Shown here: positions 1 through 7,072 of the stretch, piece after piece
How the letters are laid out: each line of letters opens with the position of its first letter
Numbering within the stretch: the stretch's first letter is position 1
IMG/VR virus record: IMGVR_UViG_3300032088_000097
Coordinates: 1 to 22,799 of that record
DNA length: 22,799 nt
Direction: 5' to 3' (one strand)
DNA from: a virus
The notes under the pieces: generated by a model
Databases searched by the model: none
What the model saw: the letters and a program-made list of their open reading frames with translations, nothing else
Told to the model about the DNA's origin: nothing
Made by a program: the position numbers and the translations under genes

Positions 1-201
1 CAGAGACGCCGCATTCTTCATACATGTCGCTCTGGTGTTCGTCATTTGCGAATCACCGGAGCGTCTGAGTTCCCCGACAAACCTGGGCATTGCGACGCTT
101 TCTGGGCTACCTCTGAGCGAAAAAGCATCGTGAATCCAGGGAGGATGATCGCTTCGATTCGCTTCCAATCTGCCGCCATCACGGCCAGCCAAGGAGGTGT
201 G

Positions 202-249
202 ATGCGGTCGCTCCGAAACCAACCACCCAACCACGGACGAAACCAATGA
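202..249 (+). CDS. Possible 15-residue leader peptide upstream of the XRE regulator
   Basis: A strong Shine-Dalgarno sequence, AAGGAGGT at 191-198, lies four to five bases before an ATG at 202. The ATG opens a 15-codon ORF (MRSLRNQPPNHGRNQ) whose TGA overlaps the ATG of the XRE gene as ATGA at 246-249. The XRE gene has no good ribosome binding site of its own: only a weak GGACG precedes it. The arrangement therefore suggests translational coupling through the leader. The peptide's QPPNH part is encoded by a C-rich element that recurs upstream of the methyltransferase gene. The start, stop and overlap are visible in the sequence. That the peptide is made and regulates the next gene is inference; the element may act only as RNA. 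Confidence 0.45.
   Translation: MRSLRNQPPNHGRNQ
219..244 (+). repeat. C-rich, G-poor leader element, copy 1
   Basis: CCAACCACCCAACCAC occupies 219-234 and recurs exactly at 9400-9415. The similarity continues for about ten more bases, with three mismatches in 26. Both copies lie just upstream of a gene that opens a block (XRE regulator; ParB-methyltransferase). C-rich, G-poor and unstructured RNA of this kind resembles a Rho loading site, but this is only a compositional argument. Confidence 0.5.
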
Positions 250-602
250 ATACGACCACGTTTGGATGTCAACTGCGAGAACTACGACTTGCCCACAACA
301 TCACCTTGCGAGACTTCGCCAAGCGACTCGGCGTCACACCCACGTATGTCTCCCAAATCGAACAAGAGTACTGCAAGCCGCCCAAAGCCAACGTGGTGGA
401 GAAAATGGCAACGATCCTTGGCCAGGACGTCGACGAGTTTTTGACACTCGCGGGCCGACTACCCGAGGACCTGTGCGAAGTGATCCGGACCCATCCAGCA
501 TCGATGGTCACCTTCCTGCGCAGCGCCGCACGTTTGACCGAAACCCAGATCGCTGAATTCGCCCGCCAAGCCACCGCTCTGCAACTGCAAAACGAATCCT
601 GA
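246..602 (+). CDS. XRE-family helix-turn-helix regulator
   Basis: This 118-residue protein has an N-terminal Cro/CI-type HTH (about residues 7-65). The visible signature is LRDFAKRLGVTPTYVSQIEQ at 21-40, followed by the helix that usually packs on it (VVEKMATILGQDVDEFL). The remainder is a short helical tail that could mediate dimerisation. It ends two bases before the ImmA-like metallopeptidase gene. XRE plus ImmA/IrrE pairs are known from Bacillus ICEBs1 and many prophages, where the peptidase cleaves the repressor after an inducing signal. Here it is a plausible lysogeny or stress regulator; its operator cannot be identified by eye. An antitoxin role of the HigA or RES-Xre type is less likely because the partner gene is a peptidase. 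Confidence 0.88.
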   Translation: MNTTTFGCQLRELRLAHNITLRDFAKRLGVTPTYVSQIEQEYCKPPKANVVEKMATILGQDVDEFLTLAGRLPEDLCEVIRTHPASMVTFLRSAARLTETQIAEFARQATALQLQNES

Positions 603-604
603 CC

Positions 605-1276
605 ATGACACAAACGCTCGCTCAACCCCATGCCAAACAGATTGATCATGCAGCCGAAAAGTTTTTCAAGGAGACATTCACCCGACGTCTGGCCACCCCG
701 GTCGTTCCCTTCCCGCTGGAATGGCTGATGAGCGATTTGCGATTAAGCGCAGCCTGGGTCGACATGCGAAGCATTCTGCCGACAGTCGAATCACTCGCGT
801 TTTTATGCGTGCCGTATCGCAAGATCCTGGTCGACGAAAGCCTGCACCCCAACGAGTCACCCCAATTGCATTCACGTTTGCGTTTCACCCTCGCTCACGA
901 AATCGGGCATTGGTGTCTGCACCGGAACGAACTGGGCGTCGCCATGCACTGGTCTTGCCGTGAACCGGCCCGAGAAATGGTTCGTGAACATGAAGCCAAT
1001 CGTTTCGCTGGAGCGTTGATGATACCGGCGGATTTACTGCGTGCAGCATGGCGACAACGCTTCGGTTCGCGACCACTGCAGCGCGAAGATTTATTGCCCG
1101 ATCGCGTGCAGCTCATTCGTGAAGAGGTCATTCGTCGGCAATACCAGCCCAAGGGTGAGGATGCCACGGAAAACCTGATGTTTGAGGGTGCCGTCTCGGC
1201 GCTAGCGTCCGAGTTTGGTGTTTCACCGCAGACGATGCGCATTCGCGGCGAAGAGCTCGGGCTGCTCGTGCGTTAA
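605..1276 (+). CDS. ImmA/IrrE-family zinc metallopeptidase
   Basis: This 223-residue protein carries the zinc-peptidase motif HEIGH at residues 98-102, within FTLAHEIGHWCLHR. The third ligand is probably E130 in the family's typical ExANxFA context (EANRFA, 130-135), followed by LMIP. The residues after about 190 (FEGAVSALASEFGVSPQTMRIRGEELGLL) look like the winged-helix segment many COG2856 proteins have. In characterised members, such as ImmA of ICEBs1 and IrrE/PprI of Deinococcus, the enzyme cleaves an XRE-type repressor. The XRE gene directly upstream, with a two-base gap, is the obvious candidate substrate. That pairing is inferred from gene order and family knowledge. It is a cytoplasmic protein with no signal peptide. 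Confidence 0.88.
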   Translation: MTQTLAQPHAKQIDHAAEKFFKETFTRRLATPVVPFPLEWLMSDLRLSAAWVDMRSILPTVESLAFLCVPYRKILVDESLHPNESPQLHSRLRFTLAHEIGHWCLHRNELGVAMHWSCREPAREMVREHEANRFAGALMIPADLLRAAWRQRFGSRPLQREDLLPDRVQLIREEVIRRQYQPKGEDATENLMFEGAVSALASEFGVSPQTMRIRGEELGLLVR

Positions 1277-1344
1277 TTCAGCTGTTTTTTTGGAAAACGT
1301 GTTAGATAATTATTTGTTCGTTTGTACTGAGGCTCCGACTCGCC

Positions 1345-1692
1345 ATGAAAGATACGCATTTGGAACAGACCACACCCCGATCGACGCAGGAACTCTGTGA
1401 ATCTGAACTTCGTTTATTGTCAGTATGTCAACAGATTCGATTCGGCAGCCTGTTTGGACTGCTTGTTACCGATGGCAAACCATCGTTCAATCCACCGCCA
1501 AAGATGCGGCGCAGCCTAAAATTGAACGAAAAGTCCGTGAGACCAAAACCAAACTCGTCTGGTTTCGCATTAAAGGATAAGCATCGGCTGCTGCTTCATG
1601 TGATCAGGGAAATGCGTTACGGCACGATCGATCGCATTGACGTTCGCAATGGGCTTCCCGAAGAAGTCAGCATCGAAAGCGAAATCGACTGA
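1345..1692 (+). CDS. Small protein with two copies of an RxG...xGxP motif
   Basis: This 115-residue protein of unknown function is built from an internal duplication. The first half reads RLLSVCQQIRFGSLFGLLVTDGKPSF. The second reads RLLLHVIREMRYGTIDRIDVRNGLPEEV. Both have RLL, then an I/M-R-F/Y-G turn, a hydrophobic strand and a D/N-G-x-P turn. The motif resembles the DUF2292/YezD small-protein family, but I cannot confirm membership. The gene follows an AT-rich stretch (about 1277-1340) that contains TAGATAAT, a possible -10 element. The start has only a weak GAGG 12 bases upstream. It sits between the metallopeptidase and the sigma factor, so it may belong to the regulatory block. Confidence 0.7.
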   Translation: MKDTHLEQTTPRSTQELCESELRLLSVCQQIRFGSLFGLLVTDGKPSFNPPPKMRRSLKLNEKSVRPKPNSSGFALKDKHRLLLHVIREMRYGTIDRIDVRNGLPEEVSIESEID

Positions 1693-1698
1693 TTTCGC

Positions 1699-1737
1699 CG
1701 ACCAGCCCATTCGACCAGCCTACTCGACCAACCAACA
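1699..1737 (+). repeat. Three tandem 13-base repeats, C-rich
   Basis: Units beginning at 1699, 1712 and 1725 share CGACCA(G/A)CC, with an exact 13-base period. They lie directly after the stop of the small repeat protein and about 230 bases before the sigma factor gene. The rest of 1693-1964 is C-rich with no gene I can support. The units may be a protein binding site or part of a G-poor leader. No function can be assigned. Confidence 0.5.
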
Positions 1738-1964
1738 CCCTCTAACCCACACGATTTTGATCACCAGACAGTCGGCCGACCACCAAGTGGACGCCGTTGT
1801 GGGTGACGCTCCCGAGAACAGGCGAGCTGAACTGCACAATGGTCCCACTTCGCCAATTTTCAGTGCCAATTGTTACTTCGCACGCTTGTTTCTCCGCGTC
1901 ACTCACGACGGTCCCGCTTCCAATCTTCGGCCTCTCCCGAATCCCAAGGAAGTGCAGTCAAGAA

Positions 1965-2627
1965 ATGAGTTCGCAAGGAACCCTCACTAAACCAAAACGT
2001 AGTCGTCAAAGCGCAACCGATACGCTGTCAGCGGATCCCACTGAGCTGGCAAGACAGGTTTTGGAATTGCCGTTCACCGATTCCCTGATTCGTCGGAAAG
2101 CCAGCCAGCTGACCCGCCACCGCGGCTTTAGTGACACCGACGACGAAGACATAACTCAGGAGTTAAGGATTTCCGTCTATCTCGCGTGCCTGAAATACCG
2201 GCGAAGCGAGGGAGCGATCGAGTCGTTCATTACCACCGTCGTCCGCAATCGCGTCGCTGAATTGGCCCGCAATCGCGCCGCAAAACGCCGATCGCCTGAA
2301 TGTGAGGCGGGATCGCTAAATCAAATCATCGATACCGGTGACGGTCCGGTTCAGTGGGTCGACATGTTCGATGTCGAGAAACATGGGCGACCCCGTGCCG
2401 GTCAGCGTCGCGGGGACTCTGAGCAGGTTGAGTTGTTACATGACATCGAAGCCGTCCTCGAAAAGCTAAGCAACGAGACCCGCGAGGTCGCGCGATTGCT
2501 GATGCACTACAGCTCGGCGGAGATCGAACAGCAACTCGGCATGCGGCGAGGAAAAATTCGTAGCCATATCTCGCTGATACGGGAGCATTTCGAGTCGTGT
2601 GGCCTGCACGACTATCTCGGAATATAG
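1965..2627 (+). CDS. Sigma-70-like (ECF-type) RNA polymerase sigma factor
   Basis: This 220-residue protein starts at the ATG at 1965, which has AAGGAAG at 1946-1952. The longer open frame back to 1797 looks like non-coding C-rich sequence. Residues of about 40-110 fit sigma region 2: DITQELRISVYLACLKYRR, then FITTVVRNRVAELARNRAAKRRSP, as in families that bind core polymerase and the -10 element. Residues of about 160-215 fit region 4: LSNETREVARLLMHYSSAEIEQQLGM, then a recognition-helix-like segment. A phage-borne sigma factor would direct host polymerase to phage promoters, perhaps the middle or late ones. No cognate promoter could be defined. The stop lies 44 bases before the nuclease start. 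Confidence 0.8.
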   Translation: MSSQGTLTKPKRSRQSATDTLSADPTELARQVLELPFTDSLIRRKASQLTRHRGFSDTDDEDITQELRISVYLACLKYRRSEGAIESFITTVVRNRVAELARNRAAKRRSPECEAGSLNQIIDTGDGPVQWVDMFDVEKHGRPRAGQRRGDSEQVELLHDIEAVLEKLSNETREVARLLMHYSSAEIEQQLGMRRGKIRSHISLIREHFESCGLHDYLGI

Positions 2628-2671
2628 AAATTTCACAACCAATCCCGCTTCGTTTGGAGAGCTCAATCATC

Positions 2672-3484
2672 ATGTCATCACCACTCATACAAGTCGTCGA
2701 TTCACTCATCCAGGAACCTGCGGCCGAGTATCATGCCCAGTCGGGAAGGAATCTCAGTAGCCACTTACTGGCTCGTTTCCGTGAAAGTCCGCTCCTCTAT
2801 CATCGCACGGTCGCCGGCGAAGTCGACGAGATTGATCGTCCTGCGTACTTGCTCGGACAAGCTGCTCATGCGTTGATTCTGGAAGGGCGCGCGGCTTACG
2901 AGCGGCAGTTCGCCGTGGGCGGACCAGTCAACCCGAAGACCGGGCAAACGTACGGCGCGAACACCAAAGCGTTTCAGGTTTGGGCCGACTCGCAGGGGAA
3001 ACCGGTGTTAACTGACGCCCAGGCATTGCTGGTCGAACAACTCAGTCATGCGGTGCTGCTGCATCCGATCGCCGAGCGATTGCTCGATGACGGTGTGGCC
3101 GAAGGTGTTCTGCGGGCGGACTACTCGGGCATGCCTTGTCAGATTCGGTTGGACTGGTTCAGTCCCCAAAACGGCATCGTCGATCTGAAAACGTGTAACG
3201 ACTTGACTTGGTTCGAGTCCGACGCTCGACGGTTCGGCTACATGCATCAAATGGCGTTCTACCGCGCCGTCGTCTCGCAATTCGCCCAGATGCTGGTTCC
3301 GGTCCACATCATCGCCGTTGAGAAAAAAGAGCCGTATCGCTGCGGTGTCTGGCAGGTTGGGCAGGACGTGCTGGGTCAGTGCCAGAACGAAAACCAAGAG
3401 GCAATCGAGCGGCTGAAACGCTGCCAAGCCAACGATCACTGGCCAACCGGCTACGAGCAGATTCGTCAATTCGATTACGTGTGA
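2672..3484 (+). CDS. RecE/DUF3799-type PD-(D/E)XK exonuclease
   Basis: This 270-residue protein starts at the ATG at 2672, preceded by TTGGAGAG. The earlier in-frame ATG at 2597 overlaps the sigma factor gene and has no family-like sequence. Motifs of the lambda-exonuclease/RecE fold are visible: GQAAHALILE (H66), then RLDWFS (D161), GIVDLKT (D171, K173) and MHQMAFYRA (Q193, Y197). These match the pfam12684 pattern of an early His, the D...DxK metal site and a Q-x-x-x-Y motif. The enzyme would resect double-stranded DNA ends to give single strands for annealing or recombination. The ATPase and DUF669 genes that follow complete a typical phage recombination module. Confidence 0.85.
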   Translation: MSSPLIQVVDSLIQEPAAEYHAQSGRNLSSHLLARFRESPLLYHRTVAGEVDEIDRPAYLLGQAAHALILEGRAAYERQFAVGGPVNPKTGQTYGANTKAFQVWADSQGKPVLTDAQALLVEQLSHAVLLHPIAERLLDDGVAEGVLRADYSGMPCQIRLDWFSPQNGIVDLKTCNDLTWFESDARRFGYMHQMAFYRAVVSQFAQMLVPVHIIAVEKKEPYRCGVWQVGQDVLGQCQNENQEAIERLKRCQANDHWPTGYEQIRQFDYV

Positions 3485-3529
3485 TTCATTTGAACCGTTT
3501 TAAACCCCTAACAGAAAGAGAAAAATCCC

Positions 3530-3805
3530 ATGATTGCTCCCATCACCAGCCCAGCGTGTGAGTGCGACTCCAGTCGGCGTCTCGACATCGACCAGCGGGT
3601 CAATGTCTCACTCGCCTTCAAGAGCTACTTGCGTGCCCAGCGCGAGTACAACGCGGCCGCCCGCCGCTTCAACGAATCGTGCACCGAGCTGCGAAAGCAC
3701 TTGGAGCCGAATCTGCGCGTCGTGATTCGCGCCGATGAGGGTCATTACCTGCTGCAGGTCGACCCGTCGTGCGAATTCGACATGGAACCCATTGAGACTA
3801 TCTAA
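3530..3805 (+). CDS. Small hypothetical protein in the recombination operon
   Basis: This 91-residue protein has a purine-rich AGAAAGAGA before its ATG. The middle is helical and charged (SLAFKSYLRAQREYNAAARRFNESCTELRKHL, about 29-61) and could form a coiled coil. The end predicts two strands (NLRVVIRADEGHYLLQVD). I do not recognise the family. The position between exonuclease and Sak4-like ATPase, nine bases before the next ATG, makes it an operon member and a possible accessory factor. It resembles the small coiled-coil proteins often found beside phage recombinases, but no specific function can be claimed. Confidence 0.7.
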   Translation: MIAPITSPACECDSSRRLDIDQRVNVSLAFKSYLRAQREYNAAARRFNESCTELRKHLEPNLRVVIRADEGHYLLQVDPSCEFDMEPIETI

Positions 3806-3826
3806 CAGAAGGAGATGGAAAGCAGG

Positions 3827-4600
3827 ATGCAATTACTACAGAAAGTGACAACCGGCCGGCAAAACCGGCCACGACGTGTGTTGCTATACGGCACTCACGG
3901 CATTGGAAAATCGACTTTCGGGTCGCAGGCCGACCGGGCCGTGTTCATTCAGACCGAAGACGGTCTTGGTGAGATCGACTGTGCGAGGTTTCCCCTTGCC
4001 ATTAGTTATCGAGACGTCATGACTGCGATCGAGGAGCTGTACTCGTCAGAGCATGATTTCGCCACCGTGGTGATCGACAGTGTCGATTGGCTCGAGCGGC
4101 TGATCTGGGGCGATGTCTGCCGGGAACGGCAGGTCGATTCGATCGAGGACATTGGTTACGCCAAGGGTTACTCGTTCGCGCTGACCCAGTGGCGACAGCT
4201 ACTTGCCGGACTCGATGCCCTGCGTCTGGAACGTGGCATGACCATTGTCCTACTCGCTCATGCACGCATCGAGCGGTTTGAGAACCCCGAGACCGACACT
4301 TACGACCGCTACGTGCCAAGGCTGCATCGTCTTGCGTCACAGATCGTTCAGGAGTGGTGTGACGAAGTCTTTTTCGCCACCTACAAGGTCTACACCAAGA
4401 CGAGTGAGGAGGGTTTCAATCGCAAGAAAGCCAAGGGGGTCGGCACCGGCGAGCGAGTTCTTCGCACCACCGAGAGACCGGCCCACATGGCCAAGAACCG
4501 ACTGCAAAATCTGCCAGAGGAGTTGCCGCTCAACTGGAAGGCTTATTCCGACCACTTTACCAACCGTGACTCGAGCGAAGGAGAACTCGCCAATGACTAG
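3827..4600 (+). CDS. Sak4-like P-loop ATPase (phage single-strand annealing/recombination)
   Basis: This 257-residue RecA-fold ATPase has Walker A GTHGIGKST at residues 22-30, Walker B ATVVIDSVDW (79-88) and a sensor-like strand TIVLLAHARIE (139-149). This is the AAA_24/Sak4 arrangement. I chose the ATG at 3827 because the in-frame ATG at 3815 directly abuts AAGGAG (3809-3814), leaving no spacer; the downstream ATG has 12 bases. The protein is short for RecA and lacks L1/L2-like loops I can recognise, as expected for Sak4. With the nuclease and DUF669 protein it would promote strand annealing. The gene overlaps the next by eight bases. Confidence 0.83.
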   Translation: MQLLQKVTTGRQNRPRRVLLYGTHGIGKSTFGSQADRAVFIQTEDGLGEIDCARFPLAISYRDVMTAIEELYSSEHDFATVVIDSVDWLERLIWGDVCRERQVDSIEDIGYAKGYSFALTQWRQLLAGLDALRLERGMTIVLLAHARIERFENPETDTYDRYVPRLHRLASQIVQEWCDEVFFATYKVYTKTSEEGFNRKKAKGVGTGERVLRTTERPAHMAKNRLQNLPEELPLNWKAYSDHFTNRDSSEGELAND

Positions 4601-5048
4601 TCTTCAAGGATTTGATGCCACCGCCGTGGAGCCGACCACACCGATTGAACCGGTGCCAAGCGGCAAATACGTCGCCATGGTGATTGAGTCGGAAAATAAA
4701 CCGACCAAAGCCGGCACCGGACACTACCTGCAGTTGACGTTTGAAATACTCGAAGGAGATTACAAAGGACGTTTGCTCTGGGCTCGGCTCAATCTCGACA
4801 ATCCGAATGCCCAGGCGGTTTCGATCGCCAGGGCGGAACTGTCGTCGATCTGCCGCGCCGTGGGAGTAATGCAGCCCAAGGATTCAATGGAGCTGCACAA
4901 CCTGCCCATGGTGATCTCGGTTCGCTGCCGTAAACGAAGCGACAGCGACGAAATGTCGAACGAGATCCGCGGCTATGCGAGGAAAGAGGCTGCCGGTGCC
5001 GGGGTTCAATCTGGTACGCACGCGCCGCCATGGAACCGAACGGCGTAA
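4593..5048 (+). CDS. DUF669 family protein, probable ssDNA-binding partner
   Basis: This 151-residue protein starts at the ATG at 4593, with GAAGGAG 9 bases upstream and the start inside the end of the ATPase gene. The long upstream open frame is only a shadow of that gene. The body reads as a DUF669 OB-like fold: PSGKYVAMVIESENKPTKAG, then YLQLTFEILEGDYKGRLLWARLNL, then ARAELSSICRAVGV and LPMVISVRCRKRSD. DUF669 proteins accompany Sak4 or RecA-like phage recombinases and are thought to act as single-strand binding proteins. The C-terminus (GVQSGTHAPPWNRTA) is flexible, with a W close to the end, as in SSB-like tails but without the acidic tip. Confidence 0.8.
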   Translation: MTSLQGFDATAVEPTTPIEPVPSGKYVAMVIESENKPTKAGTGHYLQLTFEILEGDYKGRLLWARLNLDNPNAQAVSIARAELSSICRAVGVMQPKDSMELHNLPMVISVRCRKRSDSDEMSNEIRGYARKEAAGAGVQSGTHAPPWNRTA

Positions 5049-5074
5049 CGCTGATGCGGGAAAGGAGCCCAGGG

Positions 5075-5407
5075 ATGGGAAGACGATCACGCAATAAGGG
5101 AAAGCGTGGAGAACGGGAGGCTGCTCGCGAGATTTCGAGGGTGCTGGGGATCAGCGCCCGACGCGGGCAGCAGTACGCCGGTGGGAGTGACTCACCGGAT
5201 GTCGTGACCGAGTGTGATGATCTGCACATCGAGGTCAAACGCTCCGAGCGGCTAAGCCTCTACAAGGCGCTCGATCAATCGATCGTGGATGCGGGTGAAA
5301 GACTCCCGCTCGTCCTGCATCGCAGCAACCACAGACCGTGGGTCGTCGTGCTGCGTTTGGACGATCTAACTCGGCTGACAGAAATCTTAAACGGACTGAA
5401 ATCTTAG
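5075..5407 (+). CDS. Hjc-like PD-(D/E)XK nuclease, probable Holliday junction resolvase
   Basis: This 110-residue protein is initiated at the ATG at 5075, with AAAGGAG about 7 bases upstream. The earlier in-frame ATG at 5030 lies inside the previous gene. The motif set is that of archaeal/phage Hjc resolvases: basic N-terminus, GERE with E13, then GGSDSPDVV with D42, and HIEVKRSE with E53 and K55. The size is right for the family. It would cut branched intermediates made by the recombination proteins or the replication fork. A restriction-like or repair role (VRR-Nuc type) is the main alternative, because the fold alone does not fix the substrate. Confidence 0.78.
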   Translation: MGRRSRNKGKRGEREAAREISRVLGISARRGQQYAGGSDSPDVVTECDDLHIEVKRSERLSLYKALDQSIVDAGERLPLVLHRSNHRPWVVVLRLDDLTRLTEILNGLKS

Positions 5408-5409
5408 GC

Positions 5410-7059
5410 ATGAAGCTACGCCGATACCAACAAGCCGCCGTCGATGCGGTCTACGATCACTTGCGCACCCGTGGTGACAATCCGGTGGTGGTCATTCCTA
5501 CCGCGGGTGGCAAAACGCCGGTCATTGCAACCATCTGTCGTGATGCAGTCACTCGCTGGTCGGGCCGAGTGTTAATCCTTGCCCATGTGAAAGAACTACT
5601 CTCTCAAGCCGCAGATAAACTGCAATCGATCGCACCGGACCTGAATGTTGGTGTCTATTCTGCTGGTCTTGGGTCGCGAGACACTGCCGGCGATATTCTC
5701 ATTGCGGGGATCCAGTCTGTTTATAAGCGAGCGGCTGAACTGGGGCATTTTGATTTGGTATTGGTTGACGAGTGTCACCTGATCCCTGCATCAGGAAATG
5801 GCATCTATCGTCGATTTCTCGAAGATGCCCAGGCGATCAACCCGCTGTTGCGCGTGATCGGTTTCACTGCCACTCCGTACCGACTCGATAGCGGTTCAAT
5901 CTGTAATGATGATGGCCCCCTTCACAGCACATGCTTCGAAGTCGGCGTGCTTGAATTGATTCGAGATGGCTATCTGTGCCGGCCGGTAGCAAAAGCGGGT
6001 GCGTCAAAAGCTGACACGACTCATCTCCACGTCCGCGGCGGCGAGTTCGTCGCAGCGGAAGCTGAATCCTTGATGAACACCAAACAGCTGGTTGACTCGG
6101 CTTGCCGTGAGATCGTGGACGCGACCGGTGATCGCCAATCATGCTTGATCTTTGCCGCCGGTGTTGACCATGCCCGGGCGATTCTCACAGCCATGCGAGT
6201 CGGCCTTGGAGTGGACTGCGAAGCCATTACCGGAGAAACTCGCAGTGAAGAGCGGCATCGACTTCTTCAGGCGTTTCGCAGTCGCGAGCTGAAGTATCTA
6301 GTCAACGTCAATGTCCTGACCACGGGCTTCGACGCTCCCAACATTGATTGCGTCGCCTTGCTTAGGCCTACTATGTCGTCAGGCCTGTTCTACCAGATGG
6401 TCGGCCGAGGTTTCCGGCTGCATCCCAACAAGCAGGATTGCCTGATTCTTGATTTCGCGGGCAACGTGCTGCTTCACGGACCGGTCGATCGAATCGCACC
6501 CAAAGAGAAGCAATACTCAGGCGGCTCACCCGTCGCCAAAGAGTGCCCGAGATGCCGCAGCTTGATCGCTGGTGGCTACTCGAATTGCCCGACATGTGGG
6601 CACGAATTTCAAACCGAGCTCGAAACTCGCCACGAAGCACAAGCGGCCGGCGGTGGGATTCTCTCCACCGATATCACCATCAACGAATACGAGGTTCAAG
6701 ACGTGGCATACCGCGTCCACACAAAGCGTAATGCCGACGAATTGGACCCGCGTACTATGCAGGTCTCCTATCAGGTCGGGATTGCACACTGGGTCCGTGA
6801 GTACATCTGTGTCGAACACCATGGCTACGCGCGCACCAAAGCCCAGGCTTGGTGGTATGCCCGAACCTCGTTGCCGTTTCCCGACTCAGCCGAAGATGCC
6901 GTATCCATCGCGGAAAGCGGTGGACTCGCCTACACCGAACGAATCACCGTCCGATCCATCGCTGGCCAACCCTACGACCAAATCACCCGACACGAACTTG
7001 GAACGATGTCAGAACTTGTTGAGGCATCACTTGATCTTGACCAGGAAGTCCCCTTTTAA
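5410..7059 (+). CDS. SF2 DEAD/DEAH-type helicase with zinc ribbon
   Basis: This 549-residue helicase starts two bases after the resolvase stop; no clear ribosome binding site is visible, so it is probably coupled. Motifs in order: RRYQQ (4-8), Walker A PTAGGKT (30-36), DECH (120-123), TATP (153-156), motif V TTGFDAP (304-310) and motif VI QMVGRGFRL (329-337). A four-cysteine zinc ribbon follows (C379, C382, C393, C396: CPRC...CPTC), then about 150 residues I do not recognise. The pattern is COG1061 (SSL2/UvsW-like). In phages such enzymes remodel forks or open DNA for initiation. The gene order (resolvase, helicase, primase) supports a role in replication-recombination rather than transcription. 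Confidence 0.88.
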   Translation: MKLRRYQQAAVDAVYDHLRTRGDNPVVVIPTAGGKTPVIATICRDAVTRWSGRVLILAHVKELLSQAADKLQSIAPDLNVGVYSAGLGSRDTAGDILIAGIQSVYKRAAELGHFDLVLVDECHLIPASGNGIYRRFLEDAQAINPLLRVIGFTATPYRLDSGSICNDDGPLHSTCFEVGVLELIRDGYLCRPVAKAGASKADTTHLHVRGGEFVAAEAESLMNTKQLVDSACREIVDATGDRQSCLIFAAGVDHARAILTAMRVGLGVDCEAITGETRSEERHRLLQAFRSRELKYLVNVNVLTTGFDAPNIDCVALLRPTMSSGLFYQMVGRGFRLHPNKQDCLILDFAGNVLLHGPVDRIAPKEKQYSGGSPVAKECPRCRSLIAGGYSNCPTCGHEFQTELETRHEAQAAGGGILSTDITINEYEVQDVAYRVHTKRNADELDPRTMQVSYQVGIAHWVREYICVEHHGYARTKAQAWWYARTSLPFPDSAEDAVSIAESGGLAYTERITVRSIAGQPYDQITRHELGTMSELVEASLDLDQEVPF

Positions 7060-7072
7060 GGAGCAACCCAAG

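Noticed and set aside
42-272. Minus-strand 76-codon ORF at the left edge
   Set aside because: No motif or ribosome site; it is probably the reverse of leader sequence. Bases 1-190 hold nothing else I can support.
1797-1964. Longer start for the sigma factor
   Set aside because: The extra 56 residues are low-complexity and without family pattern; ATG 1965 has a good ribosome site.
4245-4592. N-terminal extension of the DUF669 ORF
   Set aside because: It is an alternative frame of the Sak4-like gene; the ATG at 4593 has a strong ribosome site and starts the family-like sequence.
6572-7072. N-terminal extension of the primase ORF
   Set aside because: It overlaps the helicase gene in another frame and its Ser/Pro/Thr-rich translation has no domain-like features; a good ribosome site supports TTG 7073.
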